Shown: piece by piece, positions 1 through 11,529 of the stretch | How positions within the stretch are numbered: the stretch's first letter is position 1 | Layout: each line of letters opens with the position of its first letter | Source: Variovorax sp. CF079 | GTDB taxonomy: Bacteria > Pseudomonadota > Gammaproteobacteria > Burkholderiales > Burkholderiaceae_C | Length of the DNA stretch: 64,000 nucleotides | Reading direction: 5' to 3' | NCBI RefSeq assembly: GCF_900101545.1 | Contig: NZ_FMZU01000024.1 | Location: 57,194 to 121,193, forward strand | Translations under genes and position numbers: made by a program | Notes under the pieces: generated by a model | What the model saw: the letters and a program-made list of their open reading frames with translations, nothing else | Told to the model about the DNA's origin: nothing | Databases searched by the model: none

Positions 1-543
1 GCCGGCGACGTTGTTGGGCGCGACCTGTCGATCTCCGGCCTGGGTTCGCTGGGACACACCGGCATGTTCGACGGCAGTGTCGTCGTCGAGGTGCTGAATG
101 AGGGCAGCAATGCCATCCAGTACGAATCCCTGGCCAGCTTCAAGGCGCGTTCGGCATATTGGGGCACGGCCTCTCCCAACAATCCCAACCACCTGCTGAA
201 CAAATGCTTCAGGACGGCGTGCCTGCAAGCGGGTGACTTCGAGGATGTGCGGGCCAGGATGGCGTTGGTCAAGCGTGCCTTTCAGGCGTACCTCATCGGC
301 GCCGACTACACCTACGGTCAACACTACACGAGCGCCAAGCCGCTGATGTGGGGCCGTCCGGCCGAACGGGGCCTCTACCGCTGCGACACATTCATCGTGA
401 ATCTGTATGAAAAGACGGCCGATGACGAAGGCATTCCGTCGATCTACCCGGTTCCGCAAATCTGGCTGGACCGCAATCGCGATCTCAAGAGCGGCGTCAT
501 GCTGCCGTCGAGGCTCTTCAACACCATGAAGGGCTGGTTTTGA
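1..543 (+). CDS. Partial papain-like (NlpC/P60, YiiX-type) hydrolase, 3' end
   Basis: The open frame runs in from the left edge, so the N terminus is missing. The fragment starts with a GDVV segment followed by GHTGMF, the usual surroundings of the catalytic His in YiiX/NlpC-P60-type amidases and cysteine peptidases. A RCDTFIV motif about 110 residues later is where a permuted papain-like enzyme would place its catalytic Cys. The likely substrate is an amide bond in peptidoglycan or a lipid or protein adduct, but nothing here decides which. The stop lies 12 bp before the next gene, suggesting an operon. The family is inferred from motif layout only. Confidence 0.55.
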   Translation, partial: AGDVVGRDLSISGLGSLGHTGMFDGSVVVEVLNEGSNAIQYESLASFKARSAYWGTASPNNPNHLLNKCFRTACLQAGDFEDVRARMALVKRAFQAYLIGADYTYGQHYTSAKPLMWGRPAERGLYRCDTFIVNLYEKTADDEGIPSIYPVPQIWLDRNRDLKSGVMLPSRLFNTMKGWF

Positions 544-555
544 GGCGCGGCAGGC

Positions 556-1674
556 ATGAAAAAGGCCGGTCTCCTTGCAGTCGCGGGTATCGCCTTGGCC
601 GGGATCATCTGGGGGTGGTTCAAGACGCCACCTGTTGCGTCGACGGCGTCGTATCCAAGTACATCCGCGCCCGCACTCCACCGGGACGATCGAGGCGGCC
701 CGTCCACAGCCGCCGCAAGGTACGCGGCGGCGATCGGGGCCGCCAGGGGCAAAGAGGATTCGCAAAATTCCCTGGCCTCGTATGTCCCGAAGCCCGGCAT
801 CGAGGGACGCAATGAGCTCGACCGAATCTTCGCGCAGGGCGTGCCGCTCACCTCTCGATCGGCTCTGGCTGCGCGCGCGCTGCTGAAGGCGGGGATCAGC
901 GACGACGAGAAGATTGCGCTGGCCCGCATCCTGGGCCGCCTGTACTCGTCGGACAATGCGACCGGCTACAACGCCGACATCCTGCTGGATCTGCGCAGCC
1001 TGATCGGCGACAAGAACAAGGAGGTCGCGCGATCGGCCGCATTGAGCTTCTCGCGCATCGGCTATCTGCCGGGATCGGATGCGCTGCTCAAGAGCGCGTT
1101 CGAAACCCACGTCCTGAGTGCGGACGACTACTACGGCGAACTGGCCCACATGGCACGGCTGGCTCCTGTGGGCGTGCAGGATGAACTTTTATCGGCGATC
1201 CGCAGTTCGGCGAATTCCTATGCCGCCGACATTCTGGCTGGCTCGATCCATGACGATCCGAAGATCCTGAAGGGCTACTCCACCCGCTCGGTGAATGAGA
1301 TCGGGCAATTGCTCGCCAAGAGCGAGCCCCGATTTGCCAGCGCCACTGGAGACTTCGGCCTCACCGATGCCGTGAGATACGCCCACTGGCTGCGCGCCAG
1401 CGCCCAAATCGAAAGCCTCGCCCAGGGGACCGACGTGGATGCCGTGATCGTTGCGAGACTGAGCCTGCCCGGAACCGATCCTCGCAAGATCACGGCCTAT
1501 CTGTTGATGCCCGAGGCATCCTCGATTCTGTCCTCCGCGCGCCTCGGCTCGCCGGCCGCGGGATTGGTCTCGGCCTCCAACCAGTACGCAGCACAGTATC
1601 CGCGCAACATGATCCTTCAATCGGCCGGCCAGGAAATCAGCCAGAGAGTGGGAAGGCCCAAAGGAAAACCTTGA
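556..1674 (+). CDS. Hypothetical protein with N-terminal membrane anchor and HEAT-like helices
   Basis: 372 residues. Residues 1-22 form a Lys-Lys start plus a hydrophobic stretch with no clear cleavage site, so an uncleaved signal anchor or signal peptide is likely. A Ser/Thr/Ala-rich linker follows. From about residue 90 the protein is alpha-helical, with a segment (LRSLIGDKNKEVARSAALSF) that reads like a HEAT-type repeat. It starts 12 bp after the papain-like gene and is probably co-transcribed with it; the pair may act together in the envelope. I do not recognise the family. Confidence 0.6.
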   Translation: MKKAGLLAVAGIALAGIIWGWFKTPPVASTASYPSTSAPALHRDDRGGPSTAAARYAAAIGAARGKEDSQNSLASYVPKPGIEGRNELDRIFAQGVPLTSRSALAARALLKAGISDDEKIALARILGRLYSSDNATGYNADILLDLRSLIGDKNKEVARSAALSFSRIGYLPGSDALLKSAFETHVLSADDYYGELAHMARLAPVGVQDELLSAIRSSANSYAADILAGSIHDDPKILKGYSTRSVNEIGQLLAKSEPRFASATGDFGLTDAVRYAHWLRASAQIESLAQGTDVDAVIVARLSLPGTDPRKITAYLLMPEASSILSSARLGSPAAGLVSASNQYAAQYPRNMILQSAGQEISQRVGRPKGKP

Positions 1675-2118
1675 CGCGACATCACCAGGTAGTGCCTTGG
1701 GATGCGCTGATGATTTCCATGCAATCCTGACCCAGCGTTGGAGTCCCGCAATCGAAAAACTGACATCGGGGTGTGCACCAAGAGAAAAGAACTTTGCGAC
1801 GCGGGGCAGGTGCGTACCGAATGTCATCAGTCCCTCGAGCATCGGCATCTGAGGTCCAGCATTTGCTGCTCCGATCCTGCGGTGTCAGGAGGGGCTGAGT
1901 CCCGGGGCCGTCGGCCTCGCGTTGGTGCTTTTCTTCGCGAGGTCGGCTTCCATGGAGCTCCGGGGAACTAGACCGAGTTCGGCCATCCCCAGTCATTCGG
2001 TCTATCGACCTGGACGGGCGATTTGCACAAGAGCGGTCGTCGAATCGCGATCCGCTTGGCAAAATGCTTCGGGGGGTAGCCGAACAACCGAGGCAAGCCT
2101 TCACACAGGGGTCGTGAA
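1675..2118. other. Gene-poor gap
   Basis: About 440 bases without a convincing gene. Short open frames on both strands lack ribosome-binding sites and family-like composition. No terminator, FNR-type box or repeat was recognised. Confidence 0.5.
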
Positions 2119-2550
2119 ATGAAGTCGGATGACCTCGACAGTGCAATTGAACAGAGCCACGCTGCTCTGAGCGCGATCCTAAAAGGCGACCCTAGCCTTT
2201 ACAAGGCGCTGTATTCCCATACGGAAGACGTGACTCTGGGCAATCCATTCGGCCCGTACGCGCGCGGTCGGAAGCAGGTTGAGGCAACCCTGGAGGGCGC
2301 CGCGTCGCACTACCGCGACGGAGAGGGCACCGGCGTCGAACTCGTAGCGAAATATGTTTCGGACGGACTCGCGTGCGTTGTCGAGGTAGAGCGCGGCCGA
2401 ACCAAGGTTGGAGGTGCCGAGGAACTCGTCGCGGTCGCAGTACGCGTTACCAGCTTATTTCGGTTGGAGCAGGGTGCGTGGAAGCTCGTTCATCGGCACG
2501 CTGACCCGATCACGACCCCGAGGCCGGCATCGTCGGTCATCAGCCGATAA
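2119..2550 (+). CDS. SnoaL/NTF2-like fold protein
   Basis: 143 residues, the usual length for a single NTF2-like (SnoaL/DUF4440) domain. The N-terminal helices contain the familiar DPSLYKALYSH segment, a glycine-rich GNPFGPYARGRKQVEA follows, and the C-terminal strands contain VTSLFRLEQGAWKLVHRHAD, the typical last strand pair of the cone-shaped fold. These proteins are small-molecule binders or isomerase-like enzymes, and the substrate cannot be read from sequence. It stands alone between gene-poor stretches; an AGGGG a few bases upstream supports the start. Confidence 0.75.
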   Translation: MKSDDLDSAIEQSHAALSAILKGDPSLYKALYSHTEDVTLGNPFGPYARGRKQVEATLEGAASHYRDGEGTGVELVAKYVSDGLACVVEVERGRTKVGGAEELVAVAVRVTSLFRLEQGAWKLVHRHADPITTPRPASSVISR

Positions 2551-2667
2551 CCCCATGTAGGCGGGTCTGAGCGTCCTGTTAAGCCGGGAGTCCGTGAATC
2601 TGGGGCAAACGCAAAGTAGGGCTGCAATGAATTCACGCACTTGTGACCTGACTGGAGCAGCGGATAC

Positions 2668-3012
2668 TCAGGCCGAATGCCTCTGGGCAATGGCTCGCAA
2701 GAACTTGCCAGGGGTTGCTCTGGTCAGATCGCAGAATGCGTCGCGATCGCCCTCGGTAGGAAATCCGTACACGGTGCAGCGTCCAGCTGCGGCAGGCGAG
2801 CTTCCCTGCGCTTGGTAGACAGTGCGGATGTACCGGACGAACTGCCCTCCCCAACTCTGGTGATCGGAGGCCTGCAGCATCGCGGTGTGGACGCCGGCGA
2901 TCTTTCGCTCAGTGATCGCCACGTGGGGAAACACAAGCGACGCGTCATCCTCGGTTGGGCAATCAGCCCGGGTGAAGCCGTCCAGAGATACGAACTGTAG
3001 CGTGAGGTCCAT
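2668..3012 (-). CDS. Hypothetical protein
   Basis: 114 residues with no recognised family. The composition is protein-like, including a Ser-Trp-Gly-Gly segment and a C-terminal GRCTVYGFPTEGDRDAF region. No signal peptide or membrane segment is seen. It was chosen over overlapping frames because its residue composition is less Arg/Pro/Ala-skewed. Its neighbours give no functional hint. Confidence 0.4.
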   Translation of the reverse strand: MDLTLQFVSLDGFTRADCPTEDDASLVFPHVAITERKIAGVHTAMLQASDHQSWGGQFVRYIRTVYQAQGSSPAAAGRCTVYGFPTEGDRDAFCDLTRATPGKFLRAIAQRHSA

Positions 3013-3799
3013 GGGTCAAAGTTACCAGCGAGTCGCGGCGCAGATTGTCGCGCACGATTGTCAGTTCGACCCCGCGCGCCAAGGCGCGCGTCGCATGGGT
3101 ATGGCGCATTCAGTAAGCACTGGCGCGCCGGCTGAAGACTTCCATGAGGCATCACCGACGCGCCCTGAAAGGACTCATGCCTATTGCTGTGTCGACCGCC
3201 TCCAGGTTCAGGATGCGCGGACGCTGCGCCTGGCGGCCGGGCGCCTTCATCACGCTGCGCTCGAGTGCCCCGCAAGGGCGGCGTGATCCTCGCGCGTTCA
3301 GGCGAGCGCAAGGAGCTCGAGGCTGACCGTTTCGTGCAGAACGCAGGTGCTCGGAAGGATGTGACCGAGTTCAAACCCAGCATGACGGCGCCGGGCGCAG
3401 AGGTTTTGAAGGAAATCTAGGGTCCTCAGACTTTGCGAAGTTCCCGCCACGGGGCGAGCTCGCTGCCGTCATTCAGCCAAGGCGGTTTTGCTGCTCGCCG
3501 CAGGTGACCCCCCGGGACGCGCCAAGGGGAGGAAGCTTGACCCCCCATCATGTGCGGTAGCGCAACCGGCTCGGGCGTGATGACTCGAATGGCTGCGCCC
3601 ATGGTCGGCGGCATGCCCATGACACCTTGAGGACCGGCCTTCGTTCACGCACTTCGACGAGGACGAAGAGCGGATGCGAGGCTGCGTGGCAGTGCACTTG
3701 CTTGCCGCTCAGCGTGCGCTGGAACGGGGTTCGGAAGCTTTTTGATGTCGCGCGGTCTCGCGGGCAATGACCTGCGCGTCGGCAGACAGATCGCCGGAT
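3013..3799. other. Gene-poor gap
   Basis: Nearly 800 bases with only short, Arg/Pro-rich open frames that look like shadows. No promoter, terminator or repeat was recognised. It may be decayed sequence. Confidence 0.45.
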
Positions 3800-4273
3800 T
3801 CAGCTGGTTTCGACAGGGGCGAGCATCGTGCCACGGCAATTCGAAGAGCCGCAACGGCAGGGATAGTCTGAGGGCGGCGAGCCGTCATCCGCTGTCAGGC
3901 AATAGTCGATGAACAACTCGTCCCCTGCCTCTACAGGGACGATTGTCTGGAACTTCAGCAGTACCTGGCCTGCGTCGTCGTACTCCTCGACCGCCTCGCA
4001 GTTCGGGTCGCAGGCGTGGTTCAGGTGACGAGTGCCATTGCCGCCTTTGGCACCATCGATGGTTTCCTGATTGGACAAGGTGAACAGGTAAGTGAGCTGA
4101 TCATCCCAGGTTCTGGCGGCGACTTCCTGCGGTGAGTAGCGCCGGCCTTCGTAGAGGCCCAGCAATGCGAAGGCGGGCAACGCGCGCGTTGCAAAGGCGC
4201 CCAGGCCGTGGACGCCACTGGGCGCCACCCTGACACAAGGGGTGGGAGATGTGTGTTTGCGAAGCTTTGCCAT
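3800..4273 (-). CDS. SET-domain protein (putative lysine methyltransferase)
   Basis: 157 residues, almost exactly one SET domain. Visible landmarks are the N-terminal GVHGLGAFATR (pre-catalytic SET-I strand), RHLNHACDPNC (the NHxCxPN pseudo-knot motif), DELFIDYC (the ELxxDY active-site Tyr motif) and a C-terminal PCRCGSSNCRG post-SET zinc-binding cluster. Bacterial SET proteins of this size transfer methyl from S-adenosylmethionine to lysines on host or secreted proteins; the substrate is unknown here. The start MAKLRKH is preferred because upstream in-frame residues do not belong to the family. Confidence 0.85.
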   Translation of the reverse strand: MAKLRKHTSPTPCVRVAPSGVHGLGAFATRALPAFALLGLYEGRRYSPQEVAARTWDDQLTYLFTLSNQETIDGAKGGNGTRHLNHACDPNCEAVEEYDDAGQVLLKFQTIVPVEAGDELFIDYCLTADDGSPPSDYPCRCGSSNCRGTMLAPVETS

Positions 4274-4353
4274 GCGGATGGAAATTGTAGGTGGAGCCCA
4301 GACTTGCCCAGGCCGCGAACGAGCGCCGAGCAGATTTTCACAAGCTGAGGTCC

Positions 4354-4388
4354 AAGAAAAAAGGCGTCTCGATCGAGACGCCCTTTTG
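4354..4388. terminator. Perfect 20-bp palindrome with A- and T-tracts (bidirectional terminator-like)
   Basis: A perfect palindrome spans 4363-4382, flanked by an A-run on the left (4357-4362) and TTTT on the right (4384-4387). The structure fits an intrinsic terminator usable from either strand. It lies 80 bp upstream of the SET gene start rather than behind a gene, so it may insulate the SET gene from transcription arriving from the right. Confidence 0.6.
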
Positions 4389-4740
4389 AGGCGAACTTCC
4401 CGGCACCGCTCATGACCCCAACTCAATTGAGCAGAGACCCCTTCGGCAGCCGCCTCGCCAGCCAATCATGCACATCCATTCGGATGCTCCTGCCCTCAAG
4501 CACAAAGTCTTCGTAGCGGCTCGCTGGCGGCGCGCACCCGACGATCTGATGTCAAGCGGCTGATGACGATCGTTGGCGCGTCCCCTTCTGCCGTCCTTCT
4601 CGAGGCAGCCCCGCGCTGATGCCGGCTGCCACATCCGAACGCGATCGCGGCGCCGCTGCCTGTGCGTCAGTGGCTTGCCATCGCGCCCGCCGGCTCGGAG
4701 AATTCCTTCTTGCACGGCACACTCGCTGCTAGGGGATGTG

Positions 4741-6440
4741 ATGAACCTCGACCCTGTCCCTCCCGTCGCGCTGGTGGTAGACGACGAGCCGGTGGCCCGA
4801 CTGATGGTGAAGCTGGCTTTGGAAAGCTTCGGCTGCGCTCCGGTCCTGGAGGCTGCCGACGGAATCGCGGCGCAGGAGGTCCTGCGGGAGCACCCGGACG
4901 TCGCCCTGGTGCTGACGGACATCATGATGCCCCGCATGGACGGCCTGGAATTGCTGCGCTGGGGACGCGAGGCAGTGCCGGACACCATGTGGATCGTCCT
5001 TTCGGGGCTGGAGACCTTCGACTCGGCGGTGGCCGCGATCCGGCTGGGGGCGTTCGACTTCCTGCCGAAGTCGCCGCGCTCGGAAGAGATGGGGGTTGCG
5101 GTGCGCAACGCGCTGGAGCGGCGGCAACTGCTGGCTGAACGCGAGCGGTTGCACCGGGAGCTACAGCGCAAGGTCTGCGAACTTCAGGAGACCTCCGCGG
5201 TGCTGCGCCGCGACCTCGAGCGGGCGGAGGTGATCCAGCGCGCCTTGCTGCCGCGCAGCCCGCCCCCCATGGAGGGCTATTGCATCCAGGCGGTCTACCG
5301 CCCGGGGCAGCATGTGGGCGGCGACCTCTACGACGTGGTCCGGCTGGGCGAGCGGCACCTCGCCTTCTACCTGGCCGACGCCACCGGCCACGGGGTCACC
5401 TCGGCAATGCTCTCGGTGCTGTTCAAGCAGCGGCTGGTCCTGGTGGACCCGGCGACGGGCCTCGCGCTGCCGCCGGCGGAGGTATTGGCCGCGGTGAACC
5501 GCTCGATCTGCGAGACGCACGCCGCGCCGGGACTGTTCCTGACGGCCGTCTTCGGCCTGCTGGATACGTCGGACGCGAGCCTCACGCTGGCATCCGCGGG
5601 CCATCCGCCCGTGCTGCACGCGCGCGAGGGCCAGGAAACGCGCCTGATCCGCCGCATGGGGCCCGCGCTCGGGCTGGCGCCGGACGCGCACTTCGCGCAG
5701 GAGCGTCTCCAGCTCCTGGCGGGCGACCGGATCCTCCTCTACACCGACGGGCTCCTGCCCTCCGGGTCGGAGCGCGAGCTGGAACTGCTGCAGCAGGTGC
5801 TCGCCAAGCCGCTCTCCAGTGCGCAGGACGCGATGGCGCAGCTTCACGGTGACGCGCCGGCGGGAGCGGACCGGGATGACGTGACCATCCTGCTCATCGA
5901 CGCGCACGCGGGCGCCTCCTCGTTCGACAATGGCGCCGAGCTCCCCGCGGCTGCCGCTTCCGGCGCCCCGCGGCCCGAGGGCGAGGCGGTGTTCTACGGC
6001 GAAACAGTCGATGCCGCCTACCTTGCGCTGCGCGGCCGGGCCAGCTGGATGCATTGCGATGCCTTCCATGAAACGGCCCTGGCCGTGCTGGACGGGGGAC
6101 GCCCCCTGGTGCTGGACTTCTCCGGCTGCGAGTACATGGACAGCACCTGCCTCGGCACGGTGCACGAGCTGGTCGCCCGGGGCGGCGTGGTGCTCGCGGG
6201 GGTGACACCGGCCGTGCACGCCCTGTTCGAGGAACTGAGCATGCAGCAGGTGCTGGCCGCGATGCGCGAGGACATTCCCGCCGCGCCCGAGCTCTACGCG
6301 CTGGGTACGGGGGGCGACCAGGCCGTGGTGCAGAAGCGGATCCTGCAGGCGCACGAGGCCCTCTCCGCGCTGAGCGAGCGCAACCGCGAGGAGTTCAGGG
6401 ACGTCGTCGAGTCGCTGCGTGGCGAACAGGACGGGCCGAG

Positions 6441-6444
<4 letters not shown>
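4741..6444 (+). CDS. RsbU-like response regulator: REC-PP2C phosphatase-STAS
   Basis: 567 residues from an ATG preceded by AGGGGATGTG. Residues 8-125 form a receiver domain (acidic pair D14-D15, phospho-acceptor D60, K110). A coiled linker (about 120-165) is followed by a PP2C/SpoIIE phosphatase domain with GGDLYD (about 193-198) and DATGHG (about 213-218). The C terminus (about 415-510) is STAS-like, with LVLDFSGCEYMDST, the Ser/Thr region phosphorylated in anti-sigma antagonists. The protein thus joins phosphatase and antagonist modules of a partner-switching cascade in one chain. It overlaps the downstream kinase by ATGA, so that kinase is its likely partner. Confidence 0.88.
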
Positions 6445-8903
<2,459 letters not shown>

Positions 8904-9101
8904 CGGGCAAGTCCCTTCCGTTCAAAAACGTTTGCCGCATTCGCCAGTCACGCTGTCTCCGGACGACGATCCGGGTTGTGAAGGAATGGCGCGGTCGCGC
9001 CTCCACGGGAAACCGAAATTGACAAGCGCCGCCTCATGGATGCGCTCGCAATACGGACCTTCACCGCGGTAGAGCGCCATTTTCCGATCTCGAGCTTGTA
9101 G

Positions 9102-9260
9102 ACACGTTCTGTGCGCACGCGGCTGCCCAGCCTGCCGATGCTGCTGATGTTCGGCTATTCGAGCGGACTGCTCGACGAGCCGCTGGGCTGGGACCTGCCG
9201 CGCAAGCCCTACACGCGCAGCGAACTCGAGCGTGCGCGGGTCCTGAGCGCTGCTCAGTGA
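9102..9260 (+). pseudogene. C-terminal remnant of a receiver (REC) domain
   Basis: After an in-frame TAG at 9099 the plus strand encodes about 50 residues containing LPMLLMFGYSSG, then DLPRKPYTRSEL and a stop. This matches the last strand, the conserved Lys-Pro and the final helix of a receiver domain as found at the end of hybrid kinases. No start or N-terminal part exists. It overlaps the 3' end of the Crp/Fnr gene by 7 bp, so a former response-regulator gene was truncated here. Confidence 0.55.
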
Positions 9261-9985
9261 AGCGCCACGACGCTCGGCGGCGCGACGGCGCGCATGAAGC
9301 CCGTCAGCGCCTCCACCTGCGGGATATGGATGTCGCGCCGACCCTTCTCGGTGAAACGGATCACGTCGCCACGCGCCAGTCGCGACAGCGCACGGCTCAC
9401 GCTCTCCAGCGTCATGCCGAGGTAGTTGCCGATCTCGGCGCGCGTCATGCGCAGCGTGATCTGGTCGGTGCGCAGGCCGCGCTGTGCGAGCGCGTCGGCC
9501 CAGTAGCGCAGGAAACCGGCCACGCGGGCGTCGGCGGGCAGCGTGCACAAGGACAGCATCGAATCGTGATCGCGCGTGAGTTCGCGGCTCATGGCCTCAT
9601 GCAGCGCGGTCAGCAGCGCGGGCGTGCGAAGGGCTGCCTGCAGCAGCGCGTCGTAGCGGATGGCCCAGACCTCGCCAGTGTCCATCGCGACCGCGTCACA
9701 GCCGTACTGGCCCGCCGCGATGCCGTCGAGGCCCAGCCAGTCGCCCTTGAAGTGCAGGCCGACCACCTGTTCGCGCCCCTCCCCGGAGAGGTTGACCATC
9801 TTGAAGAAGCCCGAGTTCACGACGTAGAGGCAGCCGAACTTCTGTCCCACCTGGTAGACCGTGTCGCCTGCGCGGACGATGCGCCGCTGGATCGGCAGGC
9901 TGTCCTGCAGCAGTTGCAGCATGTCGGAGATGCGCCGGACGGCACGCCGGTTGTCTTGGGGAGCGCATGTCGCTTCGGTCATCAC
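9254..9985 (-). CDS. Crp/Fnr-family regulator, FNR-type DNA reader without Fe-S cluster cysteines
   Basis: 243 residues: an effector beta-roll (about 25-120), a dimer helix and a winged helix (about 160-225). The recognition helix TLESVSRALSRL carries the E-x2-SR signature that reads TTGAT half-sites in FNR/FixK/DNR proteins. The N terminus has only one Cys (C7); the others (C52, C96, C147) do not form the FNR cluster pattern. It therefore probably does not sense O2 through [4Fe-4S] and may be a DNR/NNR-type NO sensor or act downstream of another sensor. Fourteen matching boxes in the window make it the prime candidate regulator. Divergent from the next gene. Confidence 0.88.
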   Translation of the reverse strand: MMTEATCAPQDNRRAVRRISDMLQLLQDSLPIQRRIVRAGDTVYQVGQKFGCLYVVNSGFFKMVNLSGEGREQVVGLHFKGDWLGLDGIAAGQYGCDAVAMDTGEVWAIRYDALLQAALRTPALLTALHEAMSRELTRDHDSMLSLCTLPADARVAGFLRYWADALAQRGLRTDQITLRMTRAEIGNYLGMTLESVSRALSRLARGDVIRFTEKGRRDIHIPQVEALTGFMRAVAPPSVVALH

Positions 9986-10065
9986 TTGTTCCTCGCAGAT
10001 CGATGGCTTGAAGCTTAGAAGGCCACTGCAACAGCAGCGCCAATGCGGTCGCCCCCTCGGTAACA

Positions 10066-10995
10066 GTGGGTGAATGCTTGGTATCCGGCCGGTATCGACG
10101 GCTGCAGGATGACGGATTGTTGACGGCGATCAAGGCCTCGATCGCAGCAGGCAATACCTTCGCTGATGTGGAATCCGTTCTCTCCATTCCTTCTCACCGC
10201 GGGTGCGCCGGCGAGCCGCCGGCCGCGGAAGACATCCTGGCGATCTTTGCGGCCGCCCGGCGCCTGCGTGAGGACGCCCGAGCTGGCACGATCGGCAAGC
10301 CGCTGCACGGCAAGAACCTGGCGCTGCTGCTCGACACCCCGCCCGGCGAGGAGACGTCGGCCCTCCATCGCGCCGCGCAGGAACTGGGCGCGCGGGTTTC
10401 CGAAGTCCGGTTCACCGATCCCGCCGGCTCGGCGTCGGCAAAGGACGATCTTCGCGGCCTGGCCCGGATGCTGGGGCGCATGTACGACGCCATCGACTGC
10501 GGAACGCTGGCTCCGGCCTCCGTGCGCCAGATCGAGCAGGAGGCGGGCGTCCCGGTCTACGAGGGACTGGGCCTGGACCATCATCCGGCAAAGGCGCTGG
10601 CGGATCTCATGACGCTCTGCGAGCATCGGCCTGCGCCAGGCGCATCGATCCGGTTCCTCGGCGACCCCACGACGGCGCGGGCACGCGCCTTCCTGCCGGC
10701 TGCGCGGGCGATGGGCTTCGAGATGCGCACCGAAGAACGCCCGCAAGCGGGATCGGAGGACGCGACCTTCGTGGTCGATGCGACCCATGGTCCCCACTGG
10801 TCGCTGTGCGGGCCGGCCGGCCCGCTGGACGTGCTTCGGTGTTCGGAAAACCATCGCTGCATGATGCAAACCGAACTGCTCGAGACGATCGTCAAAGTCA
10901 ATTCGGGCGCGCTCGCGGCGGCCCGGACTCAGGGGTCCTCCCGCGCCGGTTCTTGCGCCATATCAAGGCACGAATCCTCGCTCCTTCGATACTGA
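10066..10995 (+). CDS. Carbamoyltransferase-fold protein with altered active site
   Basis: 309 residues from a GTG; the exact start is uncertain and a shorter form is possible. The middle resembles ornithine/aspartate carbamoyltransferases: KPLHGKNLALLLDTP, AAQELGARV, LARMLGRMYDAIDC, AGVPVYEGLG and HHPAKALADLMTL. The carbamoyl-phosphate loop (normally SxRTR) is replaced by a PPGEETS-type sequence and the HPTQ motif reads HPAK. It therefore probably lacks transcarbamoylase activity and may have a regulatory or binding role. It is divergent from the Crp/Fnr gene and is followed by a UspA; the FNR-type box for that UspA lies inside the 3' end of this frame. Confidence 0.6.
   Translation: MGECLVSGRYRRLQDDGLLTAIKASIAAGNTFADVESVLSIPSHRGCAGEPPAAEDILAIFAAARRLREDARAGTIGKPLHGKNLALLLDTPPGEETSALHRAAQELGARVSEVRFTDPAGSASAKDDLRGLARMLGRMYDAIDCGTLAPASVRQIEQEAGVPVYEGLGLDHHPAKALADLMTLCEHRPAPGASIRFLGDPTTARARAFLPAARAMGFEMRTEERPQAGSEDATFVVDATHGPHWSLCGPAGPLDVLRCSENHRCMMQTELLETIVKVNSGALAAARTQGSSRAGSCAISRHESSLLRY
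10953..10993 (+). promoter_or_regulatory. FNR/DNR-type promoter of the UspA gene at 11029
   Basis: TTGCG-CCAT-ATCAA at 10953-10966, with -10 hexamer GATACT at 10988-10993, 28.5 bp from the box centre. This is class II (-41.5) geometry. Box and spacing are almost identical to the promoter of the paralogous UspA at 63114. Confidence 0.75.
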
Positions 10996-11028
10996 TGGCT
11001 CCTTCACCTCGCTCAAGAGGAACTCGCC

Positions 11029-11529
11029 ATGCACAAACGGATTCTGGTTCTCATCGACGGGAGTCCGGCTTCCAAAAGAAGCTTGGACGAGGCCATCGAT
11101 ATCGCAAGGACCACCAGGGGCCTGCTGCGGCTGGTTCACGTGGTGGACGATCTCTCGCTCGCACGCAGATCCACCGACACGGACACCTGGCTGGGTACGC
11201 TGCACAATTGGGGACGGGAGATCCTTGAAGCAGCGAAAAAAGCTGCCGAGGCTCGCGGCGTGCATGCGGATGTGATGCTGTACAGCGACTTTGCCACACC
11301 CCTCGCCGACGCTGTCGCATACGAAGCAAGAATGTGGCCGGCAGACCTCATTGTTCTGAGCACGCCTGGGCGTTGCGGGCGGTGGGCGATGGGCAGCGAT
11401 GCAGAGCGCTTCCTGCGAACGTCAACAGTTCCCGTGATGCTGGTTCCCGAGCCGGTCGAAGAAACTGTCGACAAGCGCTCCTCGACAAGGCAACAGACAG
11501 CTCTCGCGCCAGCGCTTGCATTCGAGTGA
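11029..11529 (+). CDS. Universal stress protein, UspA family
   Basis: 166 residues, one Usp domain. The start MHKRILVLIDGS is the usual first strand. The C-terminal nucleotide-binding region reads STPGRCGRWAMGS; compared with the GTHGRRGVGRVVMGS of the paralogue at 63114 it lacks two residues and the first Gly, so ATP binding may be weakened. Both paralogues end in a similar tail finishing with ALAFE, which marks them as recent relatives. It follows an FNR/DNR-type promoter, so expression is probably raised under low oxygen or NO. Confidence 0.88.
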   Translation: MHKRILVLIDGSPASKRSLDEAIDIARTTRGLLRLVHVVDDLSLARRSTDTDTWLGTLHNWGREILEAAKKAAEARGVHADVMLYSDFATPLADAVAYEARMWPADLIVLSTPGRCGRWAMGSDAERFLRTSTVPVMLVPEPVEETVDKRSSTRQQTALAPALAFE

